Source: DASSFG01 sp035547915 | Lineage (GTDB): Bacteria; Planctomycetota; Planctomycetia; Pirellulales; JAICIG01 | Assembly: GCA_035547915.1 (NCBI GenBank) | Contig: DASZTS010000138.1 | Coordinates: 1-64,000, forward strand | Reading direction: 5' to 3' | Length of the DNA: 64,000 nucleotides | Made by a program: the position numbers and the translations under genes | Notes under the pieces: model-generated | The model's database searches: none | The model's input: the letters and a program-made list of their open reading frames with translations, nothing else | Told to the model about the DNA's origin: nothing | Part shown: piece by piece, positions 52,263-60,864 of the stretch | Position numbering within the stretch: the stretch's first letter is position 1 | How the letters are laid out: the number at the start of each line of letters is the position of its first letter

Positions 52263-52748
52263 TTAGCCCAGGGCCGCAAGAAAATCGGGCAGATCGTCCT
52301 CATCGATCACCCAGCCGCGGCAACTTGGCGCCCCGCAACGGCAGCGAATGGCCATCGGTGCCGGCCAGCGATAATCGACCGTAATTTCAGCGGACGGCCG
52401 AATCACCTCCTGAGCGAGCACGAACACGCGACGGTCGGCCGACGTGCCATCCCTGGTCTTGATGTCGAACCACTCGAATCGGCTGTTCGGTTCGCAACTG
52501 TGGTTGAGGAACTTGAACGGCGCGTCCGGCTCCAAGCTACGGTCGTCGCCCATGCTATAGCAGTACCGCGAGCTGTAGTCGGGTTCGTCTATCACCGTTC
52601 CGAGGATTTCGCCTATAATCTCGCCCTCGGCATAGAATCGGCGGGCGAAAACACCCAGTCCCACCCGGCTGCGGCGCACTTGCAAACTTCGCTTGGGCGT
52701 CCCTGAAGCTCGCTGCTGACAATTCCGGTGAAGAAGGTCCGGCGACAT
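52263..52748 (-). CDS. SET-domain protein (putative protein lysine methyltransferase)
   Basis: 161 residues from ATG 52748, chosen for the GGGAGGGAG just upstream. SET motifs in order: SRVGLGVFARRFYAEGEIIG, FKFLNHSCEPNSRFEW (the NHSCxPN cofactor motif), SAEITVDYRW, and a post-SET CRCGAPSCRGW with three Cys that would bind zinc. Complete, small SET proteins occur in planctomycetes and some other bacteria; targets are unknown. Because SET domains are mainly eukaryotic, an old transfer is often proposed. Confidence 0.88.
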   Translation of the reverse strand: MSPDLLHRNCQQRASGTPKRSLQVRRSRVGLGVFARRFYAEGEIIGEILGTVIDEPDYSSRYCYSMGDDRSLEPDAPFKFLNHSCEPNSRFEWFDIKTRDGTSADRRVFVLAQEVIRPSAEITVDYRWPAPMAIRCRCGAPSCRGWVIDEDDLPDFLAALG

Positions 52749-52950
52749 GCTCCCTCCCGCGGCTCTTGCCAGACCTGAGCGTCGTGAGCGTTCGATTCGC
52801 GAGTGGCGTTTCAGTGGATCACCCCTACCGGACAACACAAAACCCTTCGATAACCGCCACGAGCCGATCTGACACTGTGGTTGTCGATCGTAGCCGATGG
52901 CGGAGCGGCTGTCAGCTTCGCGCCCGCGGTGGCCGCAAACGAATTGGATA

Positions 52951-54024
52951 ATGGGGGCTTTGCGTAAGCCATTCCTACGCTCTCAGAAACAAATGCAAAA
53001 AATTATGGAAAGTGGCTCCTCGCAGTCACAAGCACTGGTATATTGCAGCGGAGCTGTTCCTTCCGTTGGCGTTGAACCCGCGCTTATTGTGAAAACTCGA
53101 CTCCTCTCCGCGCCGTTCGCGCATATAGATCCCCGCCGCATTCGTTGGGATTACGTCGCCCCTATTGGCACTTTGCATCTGCTGGCCTTGCTGGCGCTGG
53201 TGCCTTGGCTTTTTAGCTGGACGGGCCTGATCGTGTTCCAACTCGGTGTGTGTATTTTCGGGCAGTTGGGCATCCCGATCGGCTACCACCGATTGCTGAC
53301 GCACCGAAGCTTTAAGGTGCCAAAATGGCTGGAGCGCTGTTTCGTCACGCTCGCCCTCTGTTCCGGCCAGAACACGCCCGCGCGGTGGGTAGCCTGGCAC
53401 CGCATGCACCATCAGCACGCAGATGACCACGAAGACCCGCATAGCCCTCTCGTGGCTTTCTTTTGGTCGCACGTCGGCTGGCTGTTATACGACCGGGGAG
53501 GCACCCATGGCGCCGAGTCGTACTACAAATATGCCCGCGACGTGCTCGACGACCCGTTCTACATGTTTTTGGAGAAGAACCGGATCGCGTCGATCATGAT
53601 CTACCTTGGCCACGCGGCGCTGTTTTTCCTGGTCGGCCTGGTCACAGGCTGGGCGGGTTCGGGCGAATGGTCGACCGGATTGCAATTCGGGCTCAGCGTG
53701 TTGGTGTGGGGGGTGATCCTGCGGACGGTTTATGTTTGGCATATCACCTGGGCGGTCAATTCACTCAGCCACCTTTTCGGTTACCGCAACTATGAAACGG
53801 GGGAAGGGAGCCGCAACAACTGGTTTGTCGCGTTCCTGACGGGTGGTGAAGGTTGGCACAACAATCACCATCACGATCCGTCGAGCGCCTCGGTGCAGCA
53901 TCGCTGGTGGGAGGTCGATCTGAGCTTCTACATCATCAAGACGCTCGAGCGGATCGGCCTGGCCACGCATGTCGTGCCTCCTCGCCGAAAGCCCCGCCTT
54001 CGCCCCGATGCGACGGCCGCCTAG
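52951..54024 (+). CDS. Membrane fatty acid (acyl-CoA) desaturase
   Basis: 357 residues from ATG 52951; later starts at 52993 and 53005 are possible and none has a strong ribosome site. The three His boxes of integral di-iron desaturases are complete: HRLLTH (113-118), HRMHH (150-154) and HNNHH (303-307). Membrane spans surround them (IGTLHLLALLALVPWLFSW and LGHAALFFLVGLVTGWAG). The type is that of delta-9 stearoyl-CoA desaturases, which introduce a double bond into saturated chains using oxygen. The redox partner is not encoded nearby. Confidence 0.93.
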   Translation: MGALRKPFLRSQKQMQKIMESGSSQSQALVYCSGAVPSVGVEPALIVKTRLLSAPFAHIDPRRIRWDYVAPIGTLHLLALLALVPWLFSWTGLIVFQLGVCIFGQLGIPIGYHRLLTHRSFKVPKWLERCFVTLALCSGQNTPARWVAWHRMHHQHADDHEDPHSPLVAFFWSHVGWLLYDRGGTHGAESYYKYARDVLDDPFYMFLEKNRIASIMIYLGHAALFFLVGLVTGWAGSGEWSTGLQFGLSVLVWGVILRTVYVWHITWAVNSLSHLFGYRNYETGEGSRNNWFVAFLTGGEGWHNNHHHDPSSASVQHRWWEVDLSFYIIKTLERIGLATHVVPPRRKPRLRPDATAA

Positions 54025-54042
54025 CCCAAGGCAGCTTGCCTT

Positions 54043-54142
54043 AGAGCGGCTGACAAAACACGGAAGCCGGAGCGCCGCGGGGAAAAAATCGGCCATGAAA
54101 CGCCGATTCTGTGAATCTCTGTCCGGTTTTGTCGGTTGCTCT
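54043..54142 (+). repeat. 100-bp inverted-repeat element, copy 9
   Basis: Starts 18 bp after the desaturase stop and in the same direction. Arms AGAGCGGCTGACAAAACA and GGTTTTGTCGGTTGCTCT; central hairpin with T run present. It faces copy 10, 261 bp away. Confidence 0.93.
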
Positions 54143-54403
54143 TAGATCGCCGCCCCAACACCGGTCGGCAGGTACAAGGCACGAGGGCTCGGTCGGCATA
54201 CCACCGCCGCGCCAGTCGAAAGCGACGACCAATCGAGTCTTGGGAGCTCGGTCGTGTCGTCTTACCACTGGCGTAGAAGTGCCGGTCATTTCGAACCTGC
54301 ACAGTCACCTCGACCGAGAAACTGCGGGACCGCGTGCTGGGCACCGTACCCGCTGCATCACCTGCCGTGCCTGCCGCGAAGCGGTTTAGTTCAACAGACT
54401 TTA
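54143..54403. other. 261-bp spacer bounded by two inverted copies of the 100-bp element
   Basis: No convincing gene; frames on either strand are Arg/Ser-rich and lack ribosome sites. Because copies 9 and 10 point towards each other, the whole 54043-54503 block has about 100-bp inverted ends. Confidence 0.4.
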
Positions 54404-54503
54404 AGAGCAACCGACAAAACCGGATCGAGCTTCGATAAATCGGCGTTTCACAGCCGATTTTTGACCCACGGCGCTCCGGCTTCCAGGTTTTGTCAGCCCC
54501 TCT
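54404..54503 (-). repeat. 100-bp inverted-repeat element, copy 10
   Basis: Plus strand begins AGAGCAACCGACAAAACC and ends GGTTTTGTCAGCCCCTCT. The central hairpin has one change. It lies upstream of the TPR gene and is oriented against it. Confidence 0.92.
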
Positions 54504-54744
54504 AAGCGTCCGACACGGTAGACTTTGCGGCAGCGTGGGCCAGAATCTGCCCTGGGCCGGGCAACGTGCCCCGTGTCGGCCGATTGCTTTCGCCTTTCAC
54601 CGAATGCTAAAACAACCCCGCTCGGAGGCAGTCGCCGCGGCCACGAGCGATCTTCGCGGCGGGTTCTTTTCAGCGGCTGGGTTGACTTCGACTTCGGTCC
54701 AAGTATCGTTGATCCGAAATTCTTCCCTTCCCGAAGGCGAAATC

Positions 54745-55734
54745 ATGCAGCCCATCTTTTTCGGCCTCGTTTGTTTGGCGTTGGGGCAGGCCGCGCCGAC
54801 TGCCGAGCTTCCGACCACCGGTTTTCGCGCCGTCGACTACGAACCCGACCTGCGTGCTCGAACCGGGCGCACCGGCACATGGGCCGACCTGCGGTGCACG
54901 ATCTTGCAGTACCAGGGCGACTGGACGTTGATCCATTCGTTTGAAGGCAAGGAAGGATGGGTGCAGCGCGACGAAGTGGTGCCGCTCTCGCGCGCCGTCG
55001 AGCTGTTCACGCAAAAGATCGCCGCCGAGCCAGACAACACGTTTTGGTATCAATCACGGGCCAACGTCCACCAAGAGTTGGGCGATCTCAACGCCGCCCT
55101 GGCCGATCTCACTGAGGCGATCGGTCGCGAACCGAAGAACCACTATCTCTACAACAATCGGGCCGCCATCTATGAAGCACAGAAAGAATACGATCGGGCC
55201 GTCGCCGACTACAACACGGCGCTGAGCTTCAGCCCGCAGGAACCTTTCTACTGGGCCAACGCCGCCGGTACGCGATTGAAGATGAAAGACTACGCCAAGG
55301 CGATCGCCAACTGCGACCGCGCCATCGCCCTCGACGCGGCGTTCCCCGTGGCCTACCGGATCCGCGCCAGCGCTTGGGCTCGCCGCGGCGACCCCGTGCG
55401 GGCCTCCAACGATTTCTCCACGGCGGCGCGTTTGGACCCCGATGGCCCGAGTTCCTACGCATCGCCGGCTTGGACGCGGGCCACGTGCCCGGTGGCACGC
55501 TGCCGCGACGGAAGGCAAGCGGTCGAATTGGCCCGCCGCGCCTGCGAACTGTCGCAATGGAAGGATAGTTGGTGCCTCGACGTGCTGGCGGCCGCCTATG
55601 CCGAGGCACGCGACTTCAAAAGTGCCGTGAAGTATGCCGACGACGCCCTCAAGCTGGCGCCCGAACTGGATCGCCCGGAAATCTCCCAACGACTGAAGCT
55701 GTACCGCGAGGGCAAACCTTACCGCGAAGGTTGA
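54745..55734 (+). CDS. Exported TPR protein with SH3-like N-terminal domain
   Basis: 329 residues from ATG 54745, with GAAGG upstream; an open frame back to 54490 is not protein-like. A signal peptide (PIFFGLVCLALGQAAPTAE) leads to a small SH3-like domain (VDYEPDLRARTGRTG, then CTILQYQGDWTLIHSFEGKE), and then about six TPR units (AAEPDNTFWYQSRANVHQEL, ALSFSPQEPFYWANAAGTRL). TPRs bind other proteins; bacterial SH3 domains often bind cell wall. It converges with ald. Confidence 0.85.
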   Translation: MQPIFFGLVCLALGQAAPTAELPTTGFRAVDYEPDLRARTGRTGTWADLRCTILQYQGDWTLIHSFEGKEGWVQRDEVVPLSRAVELFTQKIAAEPDNTFWYQSRANVHQELGDLNAALADLTEAIGREPKNHYLYNNRAAIYEAQKEYDRAVADYNTALSFSPQEPFYWANAAGTRLKMKDYAKAIANCDRAIALDAAFPVAYRIRASAWARRGDPVRASNDFSTAARLDPDGPSSYASPAWTRATCPVARCRDGRQAVELARRACELSQWKDSWCLDVLAAAYAEARDFKSAVKYADDALKLAPELDRPEISQRLKLYREGKPYREG

Positions 55735-55750
55735 TCGGCCGTTTCAGCGA

Positions 55751-56863
55751 TCAGGCGTCGGGGAATCGCGGATGATACGGTAGGCCGAAACTGGCGGCGA
55801 CCGCCTCGTTGGTGATCGCGCCGTCCATCACATTGATGGCCCGTGCGATCGGCTTCAGTGTGCGTGCGGCGGCCTCGATGCCGCGCCGCGCGATCTGCAT
55901 GGCCCAAGGAAGGGTCACGTTGCACAGAGCGTAGGTGCTGGTGCGGCCGACGGCGCCCGGCATGTTGGTCACGCAGTAGTGCAGCACGTGCTCCACGATA
56001 AACGTCGGTTCGCTGTGCGTCGTCGGACGGCTGGTGGCGACACAGCCTCCCTGGTCGATCGCCACGTCGATGATCACGCTCCCCGGCTGCATCAGTTTCA
56101 GGTCGTCGACATCGATCAGCCGTGGTGCCTTCGCGCCGGGAATCAGCACGGCGCCGATCACCAGGTCGGCCCGCTTGAGCTGCTCGCGGATGGTATGGCG
56201 GTCGCTGAACAGACAGTCGACGTTGGGCGGCATGACGTCGTCGAGATAACGCAAGCGTTCCATGTTGACGTCGAGGAGCCCCACGCTCGCACCGAAACCG
56301 GCCGCCACCTTGGCCGCGTTGGCACCCACCACCCCGCCGCCCAACACGGTGATGTGGGCCGGTGCCACACCGGGCACTCCGCCCAACAAGATGCCGCGCC
56401 CCATCTGCGGACGCTCGAGGTATTTGGCCCCTTCTTGGATGCTCATCCGGCCGGCGACCTCGCTCATCGGCGTCAACAGCGGCAGACGCCCCTGGTCGTC
56501 GCGGAGCGTCTCGTAGGCGACGGCCGTGACACCCGAGGCCAGCACCGCTTCCGTCAGCCTGCGGTCGGCCGCGAAGTGGAAGTAGGTGAACAGGATTTGG
56601 CCGCGACGCAAGAGAGGCCATTCGGGCTCGAGCGGTTCCTTGACCTTCATCACCAACTCGGCCTGGCCAAAAATCTCCTCGGGCCGCTCGACGAGCCGGG
56701 CGCCCTGTTCGGCATAACGCTCGTCGGGAATGCCCGAACCGAGTCCCGCGCCGGCTTGCACCAGCACGGTATGCCCCGCGCGCGTCAATTCCTCGACGCC
56801 GACCGGCAAGAGGGCCACTCGATACTCGTCGCGTTTGATCTCCTTAGGAACGCCGACAATCAT
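55751..56863 (-). CDS. ald: Alanine dehydrogenase
   Basis: 370 residues, the usual length. It begins MIVGVPKEIKRDEYRVALLP, with the conserved N-terminal substrate-site Arg and Lys; YETLRDDQGRLPLLTPMSEV and the NAD-binding glycine motif VLGGGVVGANAAKVA are clear, as is DVAIDQGGCVATSRPTTHSE. It interconverts L-alanine and pyruvate with NAD and ammonia in the cytoplasm. It is downstream of der in the same direction (131 bp), perhaps independently transcribed. Confidence 0.96.
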   Translation of the reverse strand: MIVGVPKEIKRDEYRVALLPVGVEELTRAGHTVLVQAGAGLGSGIPDERYAEQGARLVERPEEIFGQAELVMKVKEPLEPEWPLLRRGQILFTYFHFAADRRLTEAVLASGVTAVAYETLRDDQGRLPLLTPMSEVAGRMSIQEGAKYLERPQMGRGILLGGVPGVAPAHITVLGGGVVGANAAKVAAGFGASVGLLDVNMERLRYLDDVMPPNVDCLFSDRHTIREQLKRADLVIGAVLIPGAKAPRLIDVDDLKLMQPGSVIIDVAIDQGGCVATSRPTTHSEPTFIVEHVLHYCVTNMPGAVGRTSTYALCNVTLPWAMQIARRGIEAAARTLKPIARAINVMDGAITNEAVAASFGLPYHPRFPDA

Positions 56864-56994
56864 TGGCGAAACAGCCTTCTATTCGGGTGTCGTGGGACAG
56901 AGGCGAGCGACCGCCGCGCGACCCATGAGTTCTCGTAGTCGCCCTACTATTACGCGCGACGGCATCCTCGGCAAATCCAAAAGACCGAGGGCCG

Positions 56995-58353
56995 CTACTT
57001 GGCGATCGGCTGCCCTTCGCCTTCGATCGGCTCGCGCTCGGCCGATTCGCGTTTGCGCAGATAGAGCTTGATCGGCACTTCGCTGAAGGGGAGGTTGTCG
57101 CGGAACACGCCGAGCAGATAGCGACGATAGTTTTCGCTGATTGCGTGCGGATGGTTACAGAACAGCACGAGCGTCGGCGGCTCGGCACCAACTTGCGTGG
57201 CGTAATAGATCTTCGGCTGGCGGTTTCGATCGAGCGGCGGCGGGTTGCGTTCCACCGCGCTCTTGAGCAGGCGGTTCAGATCGGCCGTGCTGACGCGCGT
57301 GCCGGCCTGCTTGAACAGCATTTGGCCATGGTTCAGAAGCGCCTTGACGTTCTTGCCGGTCTGGCCGGTGATGAAGGCGATCGGCACGTGCCGCATGCTG
57401 CGGAAGGTATCGCGGACGTAATGCACCCATTTCTCGGTCGGTAAGGTGCCGGCGAGCAGGTCCCACTTGTTGACGACGAAGATGCACGGTTTGAACTGCT
57501 CGGCGATATAATCGCAGAGCTGCTTGTCGACCTTGCTGATGCGCTCGGTGGCGTCCAAGAAGAGCAGCACCACGTCGGCCCGGCGGATGCTGCGCTCGGC
57601 CCGGTGCGTGCTGTAAAAATCCATGTCCGACGAAAAGCTCTTGCGCCGCTTCAGGCCGGGCGTGTCGATGGCCATGAAGGCCTTACCATCGAGCTCGAAT
57701 CGCACGTCGACGCTGTCGCGCGTCGTACCCGGCACCTCGCTGACGATCATCCGCTCGGCCTGGGCCAGCGTGTTGACGAACGTGCTCTTCCCCGTGTTGC
57801 GGCGACCGACGATGGCCACCTTCATCACAGGTTCGGGGGGCGGCTCGATAGGGCTCTCGGGCAGCCGCTCGAAGATCTCGTCGAGCAGCTCCTGCTTGCC
57901 CCGGTTCTGCTGAGCGCTCGTGCGCACGAGCTTGCCGCGACCGAGCCGATAGAACTCGTTCGCCTGCGCGTCGAGCGATTCGGCATCGGTCTTGTTGGCC
58001 ACGCAGATGACGGGCACCTTGGTGTACCGCAGCCGCTTGGCGACCTCTTCGTCGAGCGGCACCAGGCCGTCCCGCGCATCGACCACGAACAGGATGATGT
58101 CGGCCGACTCGATCGCCATCTCGATCTGGTTTTCGATATGGCCGGTCAGGTTGTCGGAGTCCTCGATTCCCATGCCACCGGTATCGACCAGCTCGAAGTA
58201 GCGGTCGCCCACGCACATCAGGTGCGTGAGCCGGTCGCGCGTCACGCCGGCCTGGTCGTCGACGATGGCGACGCGGCGGTTGATGAGCCAGTTGAAGAGG
58301 CTCGATTTACCGACGTTCGGACGGCCGACGATGACAACCTGCGGAACAGCCAT
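56995..58353 (-). CDS. der: Ribosome-associated GTPase Der (EngA)
   Basis: 452 residues from ATG 58353 (MAVPQVVIVGRPNVGKSSLF); ATG 58362 is in frame. Two tandem GTPase domains, the Der hallmark: first GRPNVGKS with DTGG and NKTD, second GRRNTGKS with DTPGLKRR and NKWD, then the C-terminal KH-like domain (KAALLNHGQM-type region near KNVKALLNHG to IYYATQVGAEPPTLVLFCNH). It acts in assembly of the large ribosomal subunit. Confidence 0.97.
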   Translation of the reverse strand: MAVPQVVIVGRPNVGKSSLFNWLINRRVAIVDDQAGVTRDRLTHLMCVGDRYFELVDTGGMGIEDSDNLTGHIENQIEMAIESADIILFVVDARDGLVPLDEEVAKRLRYTKVPVICVANKTDAESLDAQANEFYRLGRGKLVRTSAQQNRGKQELLDEIFERLPESPIEPPPEPVMKVAIVGRRNTGKSTFVNTLAQAERMIVSEVPGTTRDSVDVRFELDGKAFMAIDTPGLKRRKSFSSDMDFYSTHRAERSIRRADVVLLFLDATERISKVDKQLCDYIAEQFKPCIFVVNKWDLLAGTLPTEKWVHYVRDTFRSMRHVPIAFITGQTGKNVKALLNHGQMLFKQAGTRVSTADLNRLLKSAVERNPPPLDRNRQPKIYYATQVGAEPPTLVLFCNHPHAISENYRRYLLGVFRDNLPFSEVPIKLYLRKRESAEREPIEGEGQPIAK

Positions 58354-58529
58354 AACGATCAATACTAGACGGAACGGCTAACTCGGTAAACCGGGAATTG
58401 GGCGGCCTGATGAGCCGTTCGAGGACGTATTCGCTCGCAGCGCCGGTCTATTGCCACGGGAGCGGACAAACAGGGTCGCGAATATCACGCGGCCAGGCAA
58501 CGTCTGCCAAACTGGCAAGCAGTCTCGGG

Positions 58530-59288
58530 CTAGGCTGGCTTGACCGTGATATGAAAACTCTGTGGTGCCGAATTGCCCCCCGACGACCGGAGGATGACCG
58601 TAAGCGTGGCCATACCAGACTGGCCTGCGGCCGGGGTGAAGGAGAGGGCGCCAGTTGACGACACCGTGGGCGCCTGGCTGAAGAGTGCTGGATTGGAGTC
58701 GGCGGTCACTTGGAATCGCATGGAACCGCCCCCCGCGCCATTCGAGCGGGCCGACACGATCGTGGCCCACGGATTGACCACGCTCGGGCCGCTGTTCATG
58801 GCCACGGTCTGATCGGGCCCTTTGATGAACGAGGGGCGGCCTTGCGCGTAACCATGCCCGTAAGAACGACGCCGATACGAATTGCCATAACCTCGGTGAT
58901 ATCCACGCGATCCCGTTAATCCGCGGCCGTGTGTCGCCCCAACGACGGTCGTCGTGCCAGGAGTGGTTGCGACAACACTCGTCCCCCCAACGCCCGTCGT
59001 GGTCGATGGCGAGTTCTCTGGATTCTGCGGCGCTTTGGCCGAAGGAGTCGCCTCGTTGGCGTTCTTACCGTGCGACTTTGCGTGTTGGGCGGCAGGCGAC
59101 GCGTGCTTGGCCGAGTCTGTGTGAGGTTTGCCTTTCGTTTGGCCTGCCGGGTGATGCGCCGAGCCGTGATGGGCCGGCGGGTGATGCGCGCCGCCGTGGC
59201 CGCCGGGGTGGCCACCCTTGGCCAAAACAGATTCCGCCTGGAAGGCTGCTATCGACGTCGCCAGGAGGAAGAGGGAAAGCCTGAACAT
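58530..59288 (-). CDS. Exported His/Gly-rich protein with C-terminal Ig-like domain
   Basis: 252 residues from ATG 59288. A signal peptide (LSLFLLATSIAAFQAESVLA) precedes a very His-rich part (GGHPGGHGGAHHPPAHHGSA) and a Ser/Thr/Pro linker. The last 100 residues are an Ig-like domain (DQTVAMNSGPSVVNPWATIV to FTPAAGQSGMATLTVIL) of the type found in cadherin-like planctomycete surface proteins. The His region could bind metal. No Fur-type palindrome was seen upstream. Function unknown. Confidence 0.75.
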   Translation of the reverse strand: MFRLSLFLLATSIAAFQAESVLAKGGHPGGHGGAHHPPAHHGSAHHPAGQTKGKPHTDSAKHASPAAQHAKSHGKNANEATPSAKAPQNPENSPSTTTGVGGTSVVATTPGTTTVVGATHGRGLTGSRGYHRGYGNSYRRRSYGHGYAQGRPSFIKGPDQTVAMNSGPSVVNPWATIVSARSNGAGGGSMRFQVTADSNPALFSQAPTVSSTGALSFTPAAGQSGMATLTVILRSSGGNSAPQSFHITVKPA

Positions 59289-59598
59289 GGTGTTGTTTCC
59301 TCTCGTTAAAGACCGCCGAACATTGGCGCTTGTGTCGTCGAACGGATCGAAAGCAACGCCTATGCCGATTCCAACGGCGCTGGCGAATTTGGGGGCTTTG
59401 AGCTATCGATTGCCAAAAAGTAACGTCTGACGACAGTGAGGTGCCTAGCGGCTGTCATCAAATCGACTGCGGTAGCACGGGTGATCGCCGCTTCGGGTGC
59501 GTCGTCGTGGAACCAATCGTGGAACCACGGGGCGGTTTGCGTGGGGTGTGAGGGGGATTAAACTGAGGCCACTCGCCCGACCACCTGAGGAGCACGCC
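59289..59598. other. Intergenic stretch between divergent genes, no gene seen
   Basis: About 310 bp holding the promoters of the His-rich gene and the ThuA-like gene. No clear promoter, repeat or RNA structure was noticed. Confidence 0.4.
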
Positions 59599-60465
59599 AT
59601 GTTGAGATCGTTTGTCTGCTGTGGGTTGTTGTTCGGTTGCCTGTCGGCGCAGGCGGCCGAACCGACGCTCAAGGCCCTCATCGTCGACGGCCAGAACAAT
59701 CACGACTGGAAGTCGACCACGCCCCTGTTGAAAAAGCATCTCGAAGACGCGGGGCTGTTCACGGTCGATGTGGCGACGACGCCCGCCAGCGGCGACCTCA
59801 GCGACTTCCGGCCCCGATTCGCCGATTACGACGTCGTCGTGTCGAACTACAACGGGGCGGCGTGGCCCGAGGAGACGCGGCGCGATTTCGAGCGGTACAT
59901 GAGCGGAGGGGGCGGCCTGGTGGTCGTCCACGCCGCCGACAACTCGTTCCCCGAATGGCCGGCCTACAACCAGATGATCGGTGTGGGTGGCTGGGGCGGC
60001 CGGAACGAGAAGTCGGGCCCCTACGTCCGCCTGCGCGAAGGCAATTTCGTCCGCGACACCTCGCCGGGCGGTGGCGGCAGTCACGGCACCCAACATCCGT
60101 TCCTGGTCGTGGCGCGGAATACCAAGCACCCGATCACCGCCGGCCTCCCCTCGTCGTGGTTGCACGCCGCGGATGAGTTGTACGACCGGCTGCGCGGCCC
60201 GGCCGAAAACCTGACGGTGCTGGCGACGGCCTTTGCCGACAAGAAGGAAGGCGGTTCGGGAGAACATGAACCGATGCTGATGGTGATCGACTACGGCAAG
60301 GGCCGTGTCTTCCACAGCACGTTGGGCCATAGTCCCGAGGCCATGCGCTGCGTCGGGTTCATCGTCACCTTGCAACGCGGTGCCGAATGGGCCGCCACGG
60401 GCAAGGTCACGCAGACGAAGATTCCCGACGATTTCCCGACGCCCGACAACGTGAGCGTGCGCTGA
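59599..60465 (+). CDS. Exported ThuA-like protein
   Basis: 288 residues from ATG 59599, with TGAGGAG upstream. A signal peptide (FVCCGLLFGCLSAQA) is followed by the ThuA-like class I amidotransferase fold: ALIVDGQNNHDWKSTTPLLK, DYDVVVSNYNGAAWPEETRR, GGGLVVVHAADNSFPEWPAY and VFHSTLGHSPEAMRC. ThuA was first linked to trehalose use; many planctomycete homologues sit with sugar-oxidation genes. The active Cys of true amidotransferases is absent, as usual in ThuA. Substrate not known. Confidence 0.88.
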   Translation: MLRSFVCCGLLFGCLSAQAAEPTLKALIVDGQNNHDWKSTTPLLKKHLEDAGLFTVDVATTPASGDLSDFRPRFADYDVVVSNYNGAAWPEETRRDFERYMSGGGGLVVVHAADNSFPEWPAYNQMIGVGGWGGRNEKSGPYVRLREGNFVRDTSPGGGGSHGTQHPFLVVARNTKHPITAGLPSSWLHAADELYDRLRGPAENLTVLATAFADKKEGGSGEHEPMLMVIDYGKGRVFHSTLGHSPEAMRCVGFIVTLQRGAEWAATGKVTQTKIPDDFPTPDNVSVR

Positions 60466-60528
60466 TCGCTGCTCTGGTATTCGGATCTCGTCCGGCAGGC
60501 AATTCTCTCTCAACACGAAAGAACCCAC

Positions 60529-60807
60529 GTGGCGAAAAAGAAGGCGGCTGCCAAAAAGGGGACCGAGGGTAAGCAGAAGCGGAAGTCCGCTAAACCGGCT
60601 AAGGGCAGCACCATCAAGCCGCCGCCCGCACCTCCGCTTTTGCACTGCGCCGAAGTCGGCGCACCGCTCTCGCAAGACCAGGCGATCCGCGAACGCTTGC
60701 GGCTCTATCCCCGCGCGACCACCAAAGAGATCATCGCCATGTTCGAGCTGGAGGGATTGAAGATCACGCCCGAAGCGGTCAAGAAGGCCAAGGGCGAAAC
60801 GCGGTAG
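60529..60807 (+). CDS. Small Lys-rich protein with C-terminal HTH-like segment
   Basis: 92 residues from GTG 60529. The first 35 residues are Lys/Ala-rich (AKKKAAAKKGTEGKQKRKSA), a likely nucleic-acid-binding tail. The last 45 (IRERLRLYPRATTKEIIAMF, then LEGLKITPEAVKKAK) follow the pattern of small helix-turn-helix segments found in uncharacterised planctomycete proteins. It may act on DNA as an architectural protein. It lies after the ThuA gene, with a 63-bp gap. Confidence 0.6.
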   Translation: MAKKKAAAKKGTEGKQKRKSAKPAKGSTIKPPPAPPLLHCAEVGAPLSQDQAIRERLRLYPRATTKEIIAMFELEGLKITPEAVKKAKGETR

Positions 60808-60864
60808 GCAACGCGGCACCTTCTCCGGGAAGCGCCGGAATTCCCGTGCGTTTGCCGCCGATCC

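Noticed and set aside
59458..60819. 453-codon open frame antisense to the ThuA-like gene
   Set aside because: It spans two plus-strand genes, has an Arg/His/Gly-rich composition, and the ThuA-like gene has a signal peptide and a strong ribosome site.
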